From: Sphingomonas sp. 8AM
GTDB lineage: Bacteria > Pseudomonadota > Alphaproteobacteria > Sphingomonadales > Sphingomonadaceae
DNA length: 64,000 nucleotides
Assembly (NCBI RefSeq): GCF_902506455.1
Contig: NZ_LR733844.1
Location: forward strand, 187,133-251,132
Direction of reading: 5' to 3'
Position 1 is the first letter of the stretch, and each line of letters begins with the position of its first letter. Made by a program: the position numbers and the translations under genes. The notes under the pieces were generated by a model. The model worked only from the letters and a program-made list of their open reading frames with translations, was not told where the DNA came from and did no database searches. Below, one piece after another: positions 9,838 through 19,661 of the stretch.

Positions 9838-9897
9838 GTAAAGCCCGTCACATGACCTCCACCCTGCCAACGCTTTGAGCGGGCAGACGTGTCCGTC

Positions 9898-10557
9898 TCA
9901 GGCGGAAAGCGCGCGGTCGCTGACGAACATGTTGTGCGCTCGCTCGTGCGCGAAGGTGCTCGGCTTGCCGTGGCCGGGGATGAACGCCGTCTCGTCGCCG
10001 AGCGGCCACAGCTTCGTCACGATCGATTCGATCAGCTGCTTGTGATTGCCCTGCGGCAGATCGGTGCGCCCCACTGAGCCCTGGAACAGCACGTCGCCGA
10101 CCTGCGCGAATCGCGACGGGGCGTGATGGAAGATCACATGACCGGCGGTGTGGCCAGGTGTGTGATAGACGTCGAGCGTCAGGTCGCCGATCGTCACCGT
10201 ATCGCCGTCCGCCAGCCAGCGGTCGGGCTCGAACACCACACCGCGAATCCCCCAGTTGCGCCCGTCCTCGTCGAGCCGCGCCAGCCAGAAGCGGTCGTCC
10301 TCGTGCGGGCCCTCGATCGGAACCGCCAGTTGCTCGGCAAGCGGCTTGGCCTCACCCGCATGGTCGATATGACCGTGGGTCAGCAGGATCTTCTCGACCG
10401 TCACGCCGGCCTGCTCGACCGCGGCGAGGATGCGCGGCAGGTCACCACCCGGATCGACCACGGCCGCCTTCATCGTCGCGGTGCACCAGATCAGCGTACA
10501 ATTCTGTTCGATCGCGGTGACGGGAATGATCGCGGCGCGCAGCGGGGTGTCGGTCAT
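9898..10557 (-). CDS. MBL-fold metallo-hydrolase (glyoxalase II-like)
   Basis: A 219-residue metallo-beta-lactamase-fold hydrolase. The metal-binding motif is THGHIDHAGE near residue 62, with further ligands in HTPGHTAGHVIFH, DVLFQGSVGRTDLP and the C-terminal IPGHGKPSTFAHER. This set is typical of the YcbL/glyoxalase-II-like group, so a thioesterase acting on glutathione thioesters is likely, but the substrate is not determined. ATG at 10557 was chosen because an AGGAG sits just upstream; a longer reading frame continues 23 codons further without support. Confidence 0.9.
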   Translation of the reverse strand: MTDTPLRAAIIPVTAIEQNCTLIWCTATMKAAVVDPGGDLPRILAAVEQAGVTVEKILLTHGHIDHAGEAKPLAEQLAVPIEGPHEDDRFWLARLDEDGRNWGIRGVVFEPDRWLADGDTVTIGDLTLDVYHTPGHTAGHVIFHHAPSRFAQVGDVLFQGSVGRTDLPQGNHKQLIESIVTKLWPLGDETAFIPGHGKPSTFAHERAHNMFVSDRALSA

Positions 10558-10660
10558 CGGGGAACTCCTGCCGGGATGCGGGATCACCGGTGGCGCGGAC
10601 TTAACTTCGACCTTGGTCGGACGCAACGCGACTTGCAGGTGTGAGGACGCACGGGCATCA

Positions 10661-12415
10661 ATGGTCCCGATGCGCCTCGCCGCCCCTTTCGTGCTGCTCC
10701 ACGACGCCCGTTCCGGGCTGGACCGAGCGAGACTGTATCGTGCGCCGAACCGCGTCCTTGCGGCGCACAGCGCAGCGGAAGTGCATGAAGTGCTCGCGGC
10801 GGTCCGGGCGTGGAGTGGCGCCGCGGCCGGCTTCCTTTCCTACGGGGCAGGCGCGGCATTCGAACCTGCCGCCGGTGGCGAGCCCGCCGCCGCGACTCCG
10901 CTGGCATGGTTCGGGCTGTTCGACGGGCACGAGGAGATCGAGGATGTGGCCGCGCTGCTCCCCGATCCGGCCGGCGCCTGGACGGACGCGGCGGAGCCGG
11001 AGCCGTCGCGCGCCGACTATCGCGCGATGTTCGAGGCGGCCCAGGCGCTGATCCGCGCCGGCGACCTGTACCAACTGAACCTCACCTTCCGTGCGCGCGT
11101 CCCGTTCATCGGTGATCCGCTCGCGCTCTATGCCGGGCTCCGCCGCGCGTCGGCCGCCGGCTGGAGCGCGCTGGTCGCGACCGGCACGCAGACGATCCTG
11201 TCGCTCTCCCCCGAACTGTTCTTCAGCCGCGACGGCGACGCGCTCGTCAGCCGGCCGATGAAGGGGACCGCGCGCCGCCACGCCGATCCGGCCATCGACC
11301 TTGCGGTGGCGCGGGCGCTCGCCTCCGATGCGAAGCAGCGCGCCGAGAATCTCATGATCGTCGACCTGATGCGCAACGATCTGTCGCGAGTCGCAGTCGC
11401 GGGGAGCGTCGCGGTGCCCGAGCTGTTCGCGGTCGAACGTTATCCGACCGTCCATCAGCTCGTCTCGAAGGTCACTGCCACACTTGCGCCGGAACGCGAC
11501 GCCGTCGACGTGCTATCCGCGCTGTTTCCGTGCGGCTCGATCACCGGCGCGCCGAAGGTCCGCGCCATGCAGGCGATCGCCGCGGTCGAGCGCGGCAGCG
11601 CGCGCGGCGCCTACACCGGGGCGATCGGCCGGATCGACGCGGACGGGAGCGCCGCGTTCAACGTCGCGATCCGCACGCTGACGGTCGACGAGGGCGCGGA
11701 TCATGCCGTGGTCGGGATCGGCGGCGGAATCGTCGCCGACTCGCGTATCGAGGACGAATGGGACGAGGCGATGGCCAAGGCCGCGTTCCTCACGGGTGCG
11801 CGGCGCCGCGTCGACCTGCTGGAGACGATGGCGTTCGACCCCGATGAGGGATTGCTGCGGATCGAGCGGCATCTGGAACGCCTGCGCGCCAGCGCGACCG
11901 CGCTCGGGTTCACCTTCGACCGCCATGGCGCGCGCAACGAATTGCAGGCCGCGACCTTCCGGTTGATCGCGGCGGCGCGCGTGCGACTGATGGTGTCACA
12001 GGGCGGCGCGATCGCCATTGAGGTCGCGGCGGCACCGCCGCCGCCCGACCGGCCGTTGCGCGTCGCGCTCGCGCCGTTGCCGGTTAGCGAGCGCGACTGG
12101 CGGCTCCGCCACAAGACCAGCGACCGCCGCTTCTACGACGCGGCCCGCATGGCGAGCGGGGCGGACGAGGTGCTGTTCTACACCCCCGACGGCCGGCTGA
12201 CCGAGGGCAGCTTCACCAATCTGTTCGTGCCGCGCGACGGGGCTCTGGTCACGCCGCGCAGCGGTCCGTTGCTGCCGGGCGTGTTGCGGGGCGAGCTGCT
12301 CGAAACCGGTGCGGCGGTCGAGGACGATCTGACCGCAGCGGACCTGACCGGCGGACTGTTCGTCGGGAATGCGTTGCGCGGACTAATGCGGGCGACGCTG
12401 TCGGTTGCACAATGA
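10661..12415 (+). CDS. pabB: Fused aminodeoxychorismate synthase I / aminodeoxychorismate lyase
   Basis: A two-domain folate enzyme of about 584 residues. The N-terminal two thirds is PabB, which aminates chorismate: RPMKGTARR, ENLMIVDLMRNDLSRV and FPCGSITGAPKVRAMQ are chorismate-binding signatures. The C-terminal third, from about ETMAFDPDEGLLRIERH, is a class IV aminotransferase/lyase domain (PabC) that releases p-aminobenzoate, with RHKTSDRRFYD carrying the likely PLP lysine and TEGSFTNLFV. Such fusions occur in several proteobacteria. No pabA glutaminase is adjacent. ATG codons at 10661 and 10670 are equally possible starts. Confidence 0.93.
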   Translation: MVPMRLAAPFVLLHDARSGLDRARLYRAPNRVLAAHSAAEVHEVLAAVRAWSGAAAGFLSYGAGAAFEPAAGGEPAAATPLAWFGLFDGHEEIEDVAALLPDPAGAWTDAAEPEPSRADYRAMFEAAQALIRAGDLYQLNLTFRARVPFIGDPLALYAGLRRASAAGWSALVATGTQTILSLSPELFFSRDGDALVSRPMKGTARRHADPAIDLAVARALASDAKQRAENLMIVDLMRNDLSRVAVAGSVAVPELFAVERYPTVHQLVSKVTATLAPERDAVDVLSALFPCGSITGAPKVRAMQAIAAVERGSARGAYTGAIGRIDADGSAAFNVAIRTLTVDEGADHAVVGIGGGIVADSRIEDEWDEAMAKAAFLTGARRRVDLLETMAFDPDEGLLRIERHLERLRASATALGFTFDRHGARNELQAATFRLIAAARVRLMVSQGGAIAIEVAAAPPPPDRPLRVALAPLPVSERDWRLRHKTSDRRFYDAARMASGADEVLFYTPDGRLTEGSFTNLFVPRDGALVTPRSGPLLPGVLRGELLETGAAVEDDLTAADLTGGLFVGNALRGLMRATLSVAQ

Positions 12416-12448
12416 GGCCGACCGTCGCATAGGCGCAGCGCTTCCTAG

Positions 12449-13663
<1,215 letters not shown>

Positions 13664-13865
13664 GCGCGCTTTTCCGAAACGATCGCTTTCGCACTCTGCG
13701 ATGGAGGGGCAGCGTCGCTGTCCCTATATCGACGTCAGATGAATGGATGGCCAAGCCGCCGTTCAGGCGTCGGGGCTGATGTTGCGGTGGTCGTCACCCG
13801 CTCCCACGACGTGACGACGATCGAGCGACATGCCGCGCACGCGGCCAAGGAAAAGAGAGCAACTG

Positions 13866-14006
13866 ATGATCCGCTTCATCACGTCCAGCTTCGCATGGCA
13901 GTTCGCGGGTGGTTTCCTGATCGGTGCCGCCGGGATGCTGGCGATGCACGCCACCCAACCCGAGATGCCTGGTAACGCTTACGCGGCCACCCACGCCACG
14001 CGCTGA
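13866..14006 (+). CDS. Small membrane protein, 46 residues, unknown
   Basis: An ATG behind an AAGGAAAAGAGAG purine stretch opens a 46-codon frame. The product begins MIRFITSSFAWQFAGGFLIG and has one hydrophobic segment through AAGMLAMHA, ending in a polar tail with Ala and Thr. It could be a single-pass inner-membrane or exported micropeptide. I recognise no family. It lies alone between aspC and msrA on the same strand. Support comes from the ribosome-binding site and the membrane-like composition only. Confidence 0.5.
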   Translation: MIRFITSSFAWQFAGGFLIGAAGMLAMHATQPEMPGNAYAATHATR

Positions 14007-14058
14007 TCCATCCGGGGTTGCTCTGGCGTAGCGACCCTCGCGAACCCATATCAGGCGT

Positions 14059-14712
14059 ATGACGCGCTTTCTCACCTTCGCTGCGGCACTGCCGCTCCTG
14101 CTCGCCGGCTGCGGCACCGCCGAGGCTGAACGCGCCGTCCCGATCCCCGCCGCGGCGCATGACGTGCCCGCGAGCGGCGGCCTGCAGACCGCCGTGTTGG
14201 CGGGCGGCTGCTTCTGGGGCATGGAGGCGGTGTTTCAGCAAGTTAAGGGCGTCCGCGACGTGGTGGCGGGCTATGCCGGCGGCACGCCGCAGACCGCCAA
14301 TTACGAGGCAGTCAGCAGCGAGACGACCCGCCATGCCGAGGCGATCCGCATCACCTACGACCCGCGCGTCGTCAGCTATGCGACGTTGCTGCGCGTCTAT
14401 TTCTCGATCGCGCATGATCCGACGCAGTTGAACCGGCAGGGCCCAGACAGCGGCACCAGCTATCGCTCGGCGATCTTTCCACAGACGCCGGAACAGCGCG
14501 CCGTCGCCGCCGCCTATATCGCGCAGTTGGGACAGGCGCACGCCTTCACGCAGCCGATCGTGACGCGGCTGGAGCCGGGGCGCTTTTATCTGGCCGAAAC
14601 CTACCATCAGGACTTCTTCCGCCGGAACCCGGCGCACCCCTATATCGTCCGCTGGGACAAGCCGAAGGTCGCGGGCTTCCGCGCCGCTTTCCCGCAACTG
14701 GCAGCTCGCTAG
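14059..14712 (+). CDS. msrA: Peptide-methionine (S)-S-oxide reductase MsrA, predicted lipoprotein
   Basis: Repairs methionine-S-sulfoxide in proteins. The catalytic Cys is in AGGCFWGMEAVFQQVKGV near residue 52, followed by VVAGYAGG, the family signature; DPTQLNRQGPDSGTSYRSAIF and YHQDFFRRNP are also conserved. The N-terminus has a lipoprotein signal, TFAAALPLLLAGC, with the lipobox Cys at residue 20, so the enzyme is predicted to be anchored in the envelope rather than cytosolic. The second resolving Cys at the C-terminus of many MsrA proteins is not seen. Confidence 0.95.
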   Translation: MTRFLTFAAALPLLLAGCGTAEAERAVPIPAAAHDVPASGGLQTAVLAGGCFWGMEAVFQQVKGVRDVVAGYAGGTPQTANYEAVSSETTRHAEAIRITYDPRVVSYATLLRVYFSIAHDPTQLNRQGPDSGTSYRSAIFPQTPEQRAVAAAYIAQLGQAHAFTQPIVTRLEPGRFYLAETYHQDFFRRNPAHPYIVRWDKPKVAGFRAAFPQLAAR

Positions 14713-14746
14713 GTTCTCCGCTCGGCTCCGGTCGCTCGCGCGCAGG

Positions 14747-15034
14747 TCATATCCGGCCGACCTCCGGAACGTCCGCGATCAAACGCCGTAGCTCAGGGTC
14801 GCGGGCTTCGAAAATCACAAGCAAGCCAAGGGTCCGAAGTGCCGGTACGGCCTCGACGATCGCTGAGCTCAGGGTTTCCCGATCATCCGGCGGCGTCGCG
14901 GGGTCAGTCCAGCGAATGGCGTTCCGGAGAAAAGCCGCCACCGTACCCTTGCGCAACGTCAATCCGTCCACCTCGATGCGATCCAGGTGATCGGGCAGCA
15001 CGTCCTCCGGCCGACTTGCAGTTCGGTTCGACAT
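14747..15034 (-). CDS. Hypothetical protein, 95 residues
   Basis: Begins MSNRTASRPEDVLPDHLDR and shows a regular mixture of charged and hydrophobic residues (LTLRKGTVAAFLRNAIRW, then LRTLGLLVIFEARDPELRRLI) consistent with a small helical cytosolic protein. I recognise no family. No good ribosome-binding site precedes the chosen ATG at 15034; the reading frame stays open to 15085. It converges with msrA across a 34-nt gap. Confidence 0.5.
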   Translation of the reverse strand: MSNRTASRPEDVLPDHLDRIEVDGLTLRKGTVAAFLRNAIRWTDPATPPDDRETLSSAIVEAVPALRTLGLLVIFEARDPELRRLIADVPEVGRI

Positions 15035-15142
15035 CGATCCATATCCCGTCTCGGAGGAGAATAGGACGCACTGGTCACCGATCAAACTTTCCTCTGACCC
15101 GCTTTGACGTCGCGGTCGCTTCAGCCTCGAACCAGCGACCCG

Positions 15143-15322
15143 TCAGAGACGTGAGGGCAGCCGCCGCGCTACCTCGACCAGCAACACCGGCACCCCGTCG
15201 CGCACCGGATAGGCGACGCCCGCCACCTCCGACACCAGCTCGTGCCGCTCGGCATCATAGCGCAGCGGCGTCCGCGTCGCCGGGCATACCAGCCGCTCGA
15301 GCAACCACGGATCGATCGTCAT
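15143..15322 (-). CDS. Trm112-like / UPF0434 family protein
   Basis: A 59-residue protein, [20 protein letters not shown] at the start, then [12 protein letters not shown] near the end: the compact Trm112p/YcaR pattern. In eukaryotes Trm112 activates methyltransferases; the bacterial role is not established. This copy keeps only one Cys (VCPATRTPL), so a complete zinc site is unlikely. Its ATG overlaps the stop of the Lon-substrate-binding gene by four bases. Confidence 0.88.
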   Translation of the reverse strand: MTIDPWLLERLVCPATRTPLRYDAERHELVSEVAGVAYPVRDGVPVLLVEVARRLPSRL

Positions 15323-15942
15323 TGCAGCGTCACCCGGTCCTCGCCATCGTGGCGGCCGAAGAATTGCATCAACTGCACCAGCATCTCGGCGCGCGTCGCC
15401 AGATCGGGCGCCTCCAGCAGCGCCTGCTTCGCCGCGACGTCGAACGGCGCGATCTGCGCCACACCGTTGACGAGGCTGACGTCGTCGAGCCGTCCAACCG
15501 ACTTCCAGTCGACGCTGTAACCATGCGCCTCCGCGAACCGCCGCGCTTCCATCTCCAGCGAGGCGCGCGCACCCAGCGACAGCGTCTCGTCCTCGGTCAC
15601 CGGCAACAGCTCGGCCTCGACCTGCCGGAACGGCGTCGTCACCACCAGCTCGCGCCGCACGCGGAACAGCGACAGCCCTTGCAGAATCAGATTGTAGCGC
15701 CCGTCGTCGAGCGCCTCGACCTCGGCGATCCGCCCGACGCAGCCGATGTCGAATAGATCGGGCGCGTCGGGGTCCTCGCTGTCGGGACGCGGCTGGATCA
15801 TCGCGATCCGCCGGTCGCGCGCCATCGCGTCCGATACCATCGCGCGATAGCGTGGCTCGAAGATGTGCAGCGGCAGGTGCAACTGCGGGAACAGCAGCGC
15901 CCCCGGCAGCGGAAAGATCGAGAGCCGCGTCGTGTCGGTCAT
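15319..15942 (-). CDS. Lon protease N-terminal (LonN) domain protein
   Basis: A 207-residue stand-alone protein with the LON substrate-binding (LonN/PUA-like) fold and no ATPase or protease domain. The opening [28 protein letters not shown] is split only by normal variation from the family pattern, and [19 protein letters not shown] is the second hallmark. ATG at 15942 overlaps the CnoX-like stop by four bases, and its own stop overlaps the Trm112-like start, so the three are translated in series. A role in protein quality control is plausible from the CnoX neighbour. Confidence 0.9.
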   Translation of the reverse strand: MTDTTRLSIFPLPGALLFPQLHLPLHIFEPRYRAMVSDAMARDRRIAMIQPRPDSEDPDAPDLFDIGCVGRIAEVEALDDGRYNLILQGLSLFRVRRELVVTTPFRQVEAELLPVTEDETLSLGARASLEMEARRFAEAHGYSVDWKSVGRLDDVSLVNGVAQIAPFDVAAKQALLEAPDLATRAEMLVQLMQFFGRHDGEDRVTLQ

Positions 15943-16850
15943 CCGAACAGGATCGCCGACAGCTTGCGCCGCTGCGCCGATACCCACGGATCTTCGAGCC
16001 CGACGACCTCGAACAGCTTGAGCAATTGCTGGCGCGCCGCATCGTCATTCCAGGCGCGGTCGGCCGCGACGATCGACAGGAAGCCGCTCGCCGCGGCCTC
16101 GCGATCGCCCGCGGCCATCCGCGCATTGGCGAGATCGAAGCGCGCCTGAAGGTCGTCGGGATTCGCTGCCACGGCCGCCTCCAGCGGGGCGAGATCGTCG
16201 ACCGCCGGCGCCGATCTGGCGAGCGCCAGCGCCGCCGCCGCGCGCTGCACGTCCGGCAGCTTCGCAACATCCTCGGGCAACGCCGCGATCGCCGCCTCCG
16301 CTTCCTCGACCTGCCCGGCCGCGACCAGCGCGCGAATGCGCCCCGACAGCACCGCATGATGCTCGGGCGCCATCTCGGTCAATTGATCGAAGATCGACAG
16401 CGCGCGCTCGGCATCGCCCTCGGCCAGCACCTGCTCGCCCATCGCGATCAGCGGCTCCAGCTCGGCGTCCTGCGACTGCGCCTCGCCGCTGATCGGCAAC
16501 TGGCGCAGCAACTGGTCGAGCATCGCCTTGAGCTGGGATTCGGTGCGCGCGCTGGTCAGGTCGGCGACCAGCTGCCCCTGGAACATCGCATAGACGGTCG
16601 GGATCGAGCGGATCTGGAACTGCGCCGCGATAAACTGGTCCTTGTCGGTATCGACCTTGGCCAGCACCACGCCCTTGTCGGCATATTCCGCCGCGACCTT
16701 CTCCAGTACCGGCGTCAGCGCCTTGCACGGTCCGCACCATTCCGCCCAGAAATCGACGATCACGAGCTGCGTCATCGACGGGTCGACGACGTCGGCGCGG
16801 AACCGCTGGACGGCTTCCTTCTCTGCGGGGGACATGCCTAACGTGGCCAA
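15939..16850 (-). CDS. Thioredoxin-TPR protein, CnoX/YbbN-like
   Basis: A 303-residue protein: an N-terminal thioredoxin domain with [11 protein letters not shown] near residue 36, then about 170 residues of tetratricopeptide-like helices ([20 protein letters not shown] and similar). This is the architecture of CnoX/YbbN, a holdase that hands clients to GroEL. Unlike E. coli CnoX, which has a degraded active site, this one keeps both redox cysteines, as other alphaproteobacterial members do. The start appears to be TTG at 16850, since AGGAG lies seven bases upstream of it; ATG at 16835 would be poorly placed. Confidence 0.92.
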   Translation of the reverse strand: MATLGMSPAEKEAVQRFRADVVDPSMTQLVIVDFWAEWCGPCKALTPVLEKVAAEYADKGVVLAKVDTDKDQFIAAQFQIRSIPTVYAMFQGQLVADLTSARTESQLKAMLDQLLRQLPISGEAQSQDAELEPLIAMGEQVLAEGDAERALSIFDQLTEMAPEHHAVLSGRIRALVAAGQVEEAEAAIAALPEDVAKLPDVQRAAAALALARSAPAVDDLAPLEAAVAANPDDLQARFDLANARMAAGDREAAASGFLSIVAADRAWNDDAARQQLLKLFEVVGLEDPWVSAQRRKLSAILFG

Positions 16851-16940
16851 GGGGGCACTCCTGAAATTGCTTGCCCCCTTATGTGGGATGGCGGCGGGGG
16901 ATACAAACCCCCCGCCTCACCCGCTTTGGTCAGGCAGCCG

Positions 16941-17810
16941 TCAGAAAGCGGCGGTCAGCGCAAAGACCACCTTGGCGCCCGCGATCGAGCCGACGCCGTC
17001 CTGCCCGCGGCTGAAGCTCGGCTGGAGATAGGCCGCCTTACGGTCGGTGATGTTGGTGTCGACGTACGCTACGCCGACGGTCAACGGCGTGCTCGGGATC
17101 GTATAGTCGACCCCCAGCAGCCAGTCGGCATAATTGCCGGTCGGCGCAACGCTGGTCGCGAACGGCCCGAGGCCCTTGTTGCCGCTCGATGCGCCGATAT
17201 GCGCCTTGGCGGTCAGTCCGGTGCCCGGGATGCCCGCGGCGGCATCGCCCCAGACGTAGAGATTGTCGCCCTTCGCGCCCGGATTGCTGTAGCCGACGCC
17301 GTTCTGATAATCGACGTTGGCCGCGACGTTACCGTTCGCCGACCACGCACCAAGCGCTTCCTGCTTGGGCGCGTAGGCGACACCCGCGGTCAGGCTGACC
17401 GGCCCCGCGGTGCCCGAGAGCTTGGCGTACGGCTCGATGAAGTCGGTGTTATCGAAGCCGCCCGGATACATGTACCAGGTCGCGCCGATGTCGAGCGTGC
17501 CACCGTTGCCGATCGGGGTCTTGAACCCGGCGATCAGGTCCAGCTCCATGTTTGCGCCGCCGAACGTGCCCCAGCCGGCGAGGTTCGACCCCCAGGTACC
17601 GATATAGACGCCGCTTTCATGCGCAATCGTGAAGCCGCCCTGCACGGCAAGGTTCTCGTCGGACTGCGACACGCCGCGGAAGCGATAGTCGCTGACCAGA
17701 CCGACCGAACCGGAGACGGTGACCGCCTTGGGCGGCGCCTCTTCCTGCGCGGCGGCGGGAACGGCGGCCAGCGCCAGCATGGCGGTGGGAATAAGGAATG
17801 CGTACTTCAT
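16941..17810 (-). CDS. TorF family outer-membrane porin
   Basis: A 289-residue exported protein with a clear signal peptide (IPTAMLALAAVPAAAQEE) and an outer-membrane beta-barrel pattern of alternating hydrophobic residues and glycines, ending in Phe. The early VSGSVGLVSDYRFRGVSQSDENLAVQG, a YRFRG-S motif followed by an N-terminal barrel strand, is typical of the TorF putative porin family. The solute is unknown. The SulP transporter gene lies upstream on the same strand 160 nt away. A GAGGTTCC stretch on the minus strand just before the ATG gives a strong ribosome-binding site. Confidence 0.88.
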   Translation of the reverse strand: MKYAFLIPTAMLALAAVPAAAQEEAPPKAVTVSGSVGLVSDYRFRGVSQSDENLAVQGGFTIAHESGVYIGTWGSNLAGWGTFGGANMELDLIAGFKTPIGNGGTLDIGATWYMYPGGFDNTDFIEPYAKLSGTAGPVSLTAGVAYAPKQEALGAWSANGNVAANVDYQNGVGYSNPGAKGDNLYVWGDAAAGIPGTGLTAKAHIGASSGNKGLGPFATSVAPTGNYADWLLGVDYTIPSTPLTVGVAYVDTNITDRKAAYLQPSFSRGQDGVGSIAGAKVVFALTAAF

Positions 17811-17970
17811 GGAACCTCCTGATGGTAGAGGCTCCTCCTGCTTGCGATCCGCTTCGCTCTCCCCCGCTACGCAGAGCGGGAGGGCGACCGCTGGTCCACA
17901 CTATAAAGGTATTTGCACCGCATTGCAGCAATGTGTCTGATTGGTTTCAAAACATTGCGGGTACGCAACC

Positions 17971-19545
17971 TCAGTGCTGATCCTCGTTCAGTGTGGCGAT
18001 CCGGCCACGCGCGCCAGTGACCTGCACGGACTGGCCGGAGGCGCGACGACGCTGGAACCAGTCGCGCAGCATCTCCGCCGTGGTATGATCGACGGCACTG
18101 AGCCGGGTGGCGTCGATCCGCACCGGGGTGCCGGCCGGGACCCGGTCGAGCGTTTCGGAGAGCCTGGGCAGCGTCACGAAGGTCGCGGTGCCATCCAGCG
18201 TGATCGCATGGGTATCGGCCTCCTGCCCCTCGTAGACGCGCAGCCGCAGCCGGTGGAGGTTGGGGATCAGCTCCAGCATCGTCAGCCCGATCCCGACCAG
18301 CACGCCGGTCAGCAGGTCGGTCGACACCACCGTGACGAGCGTCGCGGCCCAGATCAGCACGGGCAACGCACCATAGTCGCGGAACAGGTGCGTGGCATGC
18401 TTGACGCTGACCAGCCGGAAGCCGGTGACGACAAGGATCGCGCCCAGCGCCGCCATCGGGATCAGCTTCAGCACGAACGGCAGCGCCGCGACGAACGCGA
18501 GGATCCACACGCCGTGCAACATCGCCGACAGTCGCGTCGCCGCGCCCGCCTGCACATTGGCCGAGCTGCGGACGATCACCCCGGTCATCGGCAGCGCGCC
18601 CGCGAAACCGCACAGCAGATTGCCGACGCCCTGCGCACGCAGCTCCTTGTTGTAATCGGTGCGCACGCCATCGTGCATCTTGTCGACCGCCGCCGCCGAC
18701 AGCAACGTCTCGGCCGAAGCGATGAACGCGATCGCCACCGCGGCGGCAATCACGGCGGGATCGAGCAACCGGGCGAAGCCTTCACCGTTCGGCGGGGCTA
18801 TTGCTGCGACGATCGAATCGGGCACCTGCACCCGCGCGACCTCCAGCCCGAACAGCAGCGAGACGATCGTCCCGACCAGCACGCCGACCAGCGCCCCCGG
18901 CAACAGCCGCAGCGCCGCCGGGCGAAACTTCTCCCAGCCGATCATCGCCGCGATCGTCACCACGCCGACCGCGAACGCGAACTCGGTGGCTTGCAGGTTG
19001 GAGGGCGACAGACCGAACAGCCGACCCGGCATCGCGGCAAGGTTCTGGAGCCCGCTCGGCAGCGGGCGATGGTCGAACAGGACGTGGAACTGCCCGACGA
19101 CGATCAGCACGCCGATTCCCGCCAGCATGCCGTGCACCACCGCGGGCGAGATCGCCTTGAACCAGCCGCCCAGCCGGAACACCCCCGCCACGACCTGCAC
19201 CGCACCGGCAACCACGAGGATCGGCCCGAGCGCTGCCAGCCCCTGATCGCGCACCAGCTCGTAGACGATCACCGCCAGCCCGGCGGCCGGGCCGCTGACC
19301 TGCAACGGCGAACCCGCGATCGCGCCGACGACGATCCCGCCGATGATCCCGGTGATGAGCCCCTTTTCGGCAGGCGCGCCCGAGGCGATCGCGATCCCCA
19401 TGCACAAGGGCATCGCGACGAGGAAGACGACGATCGACGCGGTCAGGTCGCGCCCGAGCAACGGGATCGACGGCATCGAGATGCCGGGGCGGGTCACCGC
19501 CGCACCCGCCGGTGGAACCGTGCTGGCCATTATGCGTCGAGCCAT
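17971..19545 (-). CDS. SulP family anion transporter with STAS domain
   Basis: A 524-residue SLC26/SulP permease. About ten to twelve membrane segments run from residue 30 to about 400; TGIIGGIVVGAIAGSPLQVSGPAAG is the family's conserved early region. A C-terminal STAS domain follows (residues about 435-520, AITLDGTATFVTLP through the RIDATRLSAVDHTTAEML loop). Substrates in the family are sulfate, bicarbonate or other anions; no carbonic anhydrase is fused or adjacent, so the substrate is open. The stretches on both sides (about 160 and 116 nt) contain nothing else recognised. Confidence 0.93.
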   Translation of the reverse strand: MARRIMASTVPPAGAAVTRPGISMPSIPLLGRDLTASIVVFLVAMPLCMGIAIASGAPAEKGLITGIIGGIVVGAIAGSPLQVSGPAAGLAVIVYELVRDQGLAALGPILVVAGAVQVVAGVFRLGGWFKAISPAVVHGMLAGIGVLIVVGQFHVLFDHRPLPSGLQNLAAMPGRLFGLSPSNLQATEFAFAVGVVTIAAMIGWEKFRPAALRLLPGALVGVLVGTIVSLLFGLEVARVQVPDSIVAAIAPPNGEGFARLLDPAVIAAAVAIAFIASAETLLSAAAVDKMHDGVRTDYNKELRAQGVGNLLCGFAGALPMTGVIVRSSANVQAGAATRLSAMLHGVWILAFVAALPFVLKLIPMAALGAILVVTGFRLVSVKHATHLFRDYGALPVLIWAATLVTVVSTDLLTGVLVGIGLTMLELIPNLHRLRLRVYEGQEADTHAITLDGTATFVTLPRLSETLDRVPAGTPVRIDATRLSAVDHTTAEMLRDWFQRRRASGQSVQVTGARGRIATLNEDQH

Positions 19546-19661
19546 GACGATCGCGCCGCGATCACCCGGGTGCGTTCGCCTGCGATCGCCACGTCGTCTC
19601 TCCTGATGGTAACCGATCAGGGCTTACGGGCGCCGCCTTGCTGCCGTGCGGCGCGTGCGTG

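Noticed and set aside
14747..15085. The longer start (15085) for the hypothetical gene
   Set aside because: The extra residues have no ribosome-binding site and look like non-coding sequence.
14839..15756. A 305-codon forward frame opposite the Trm112-like and Lon-N genes
   Set aside because: Low-complexity Arg/Pro composition and antisense to well-supported genes.
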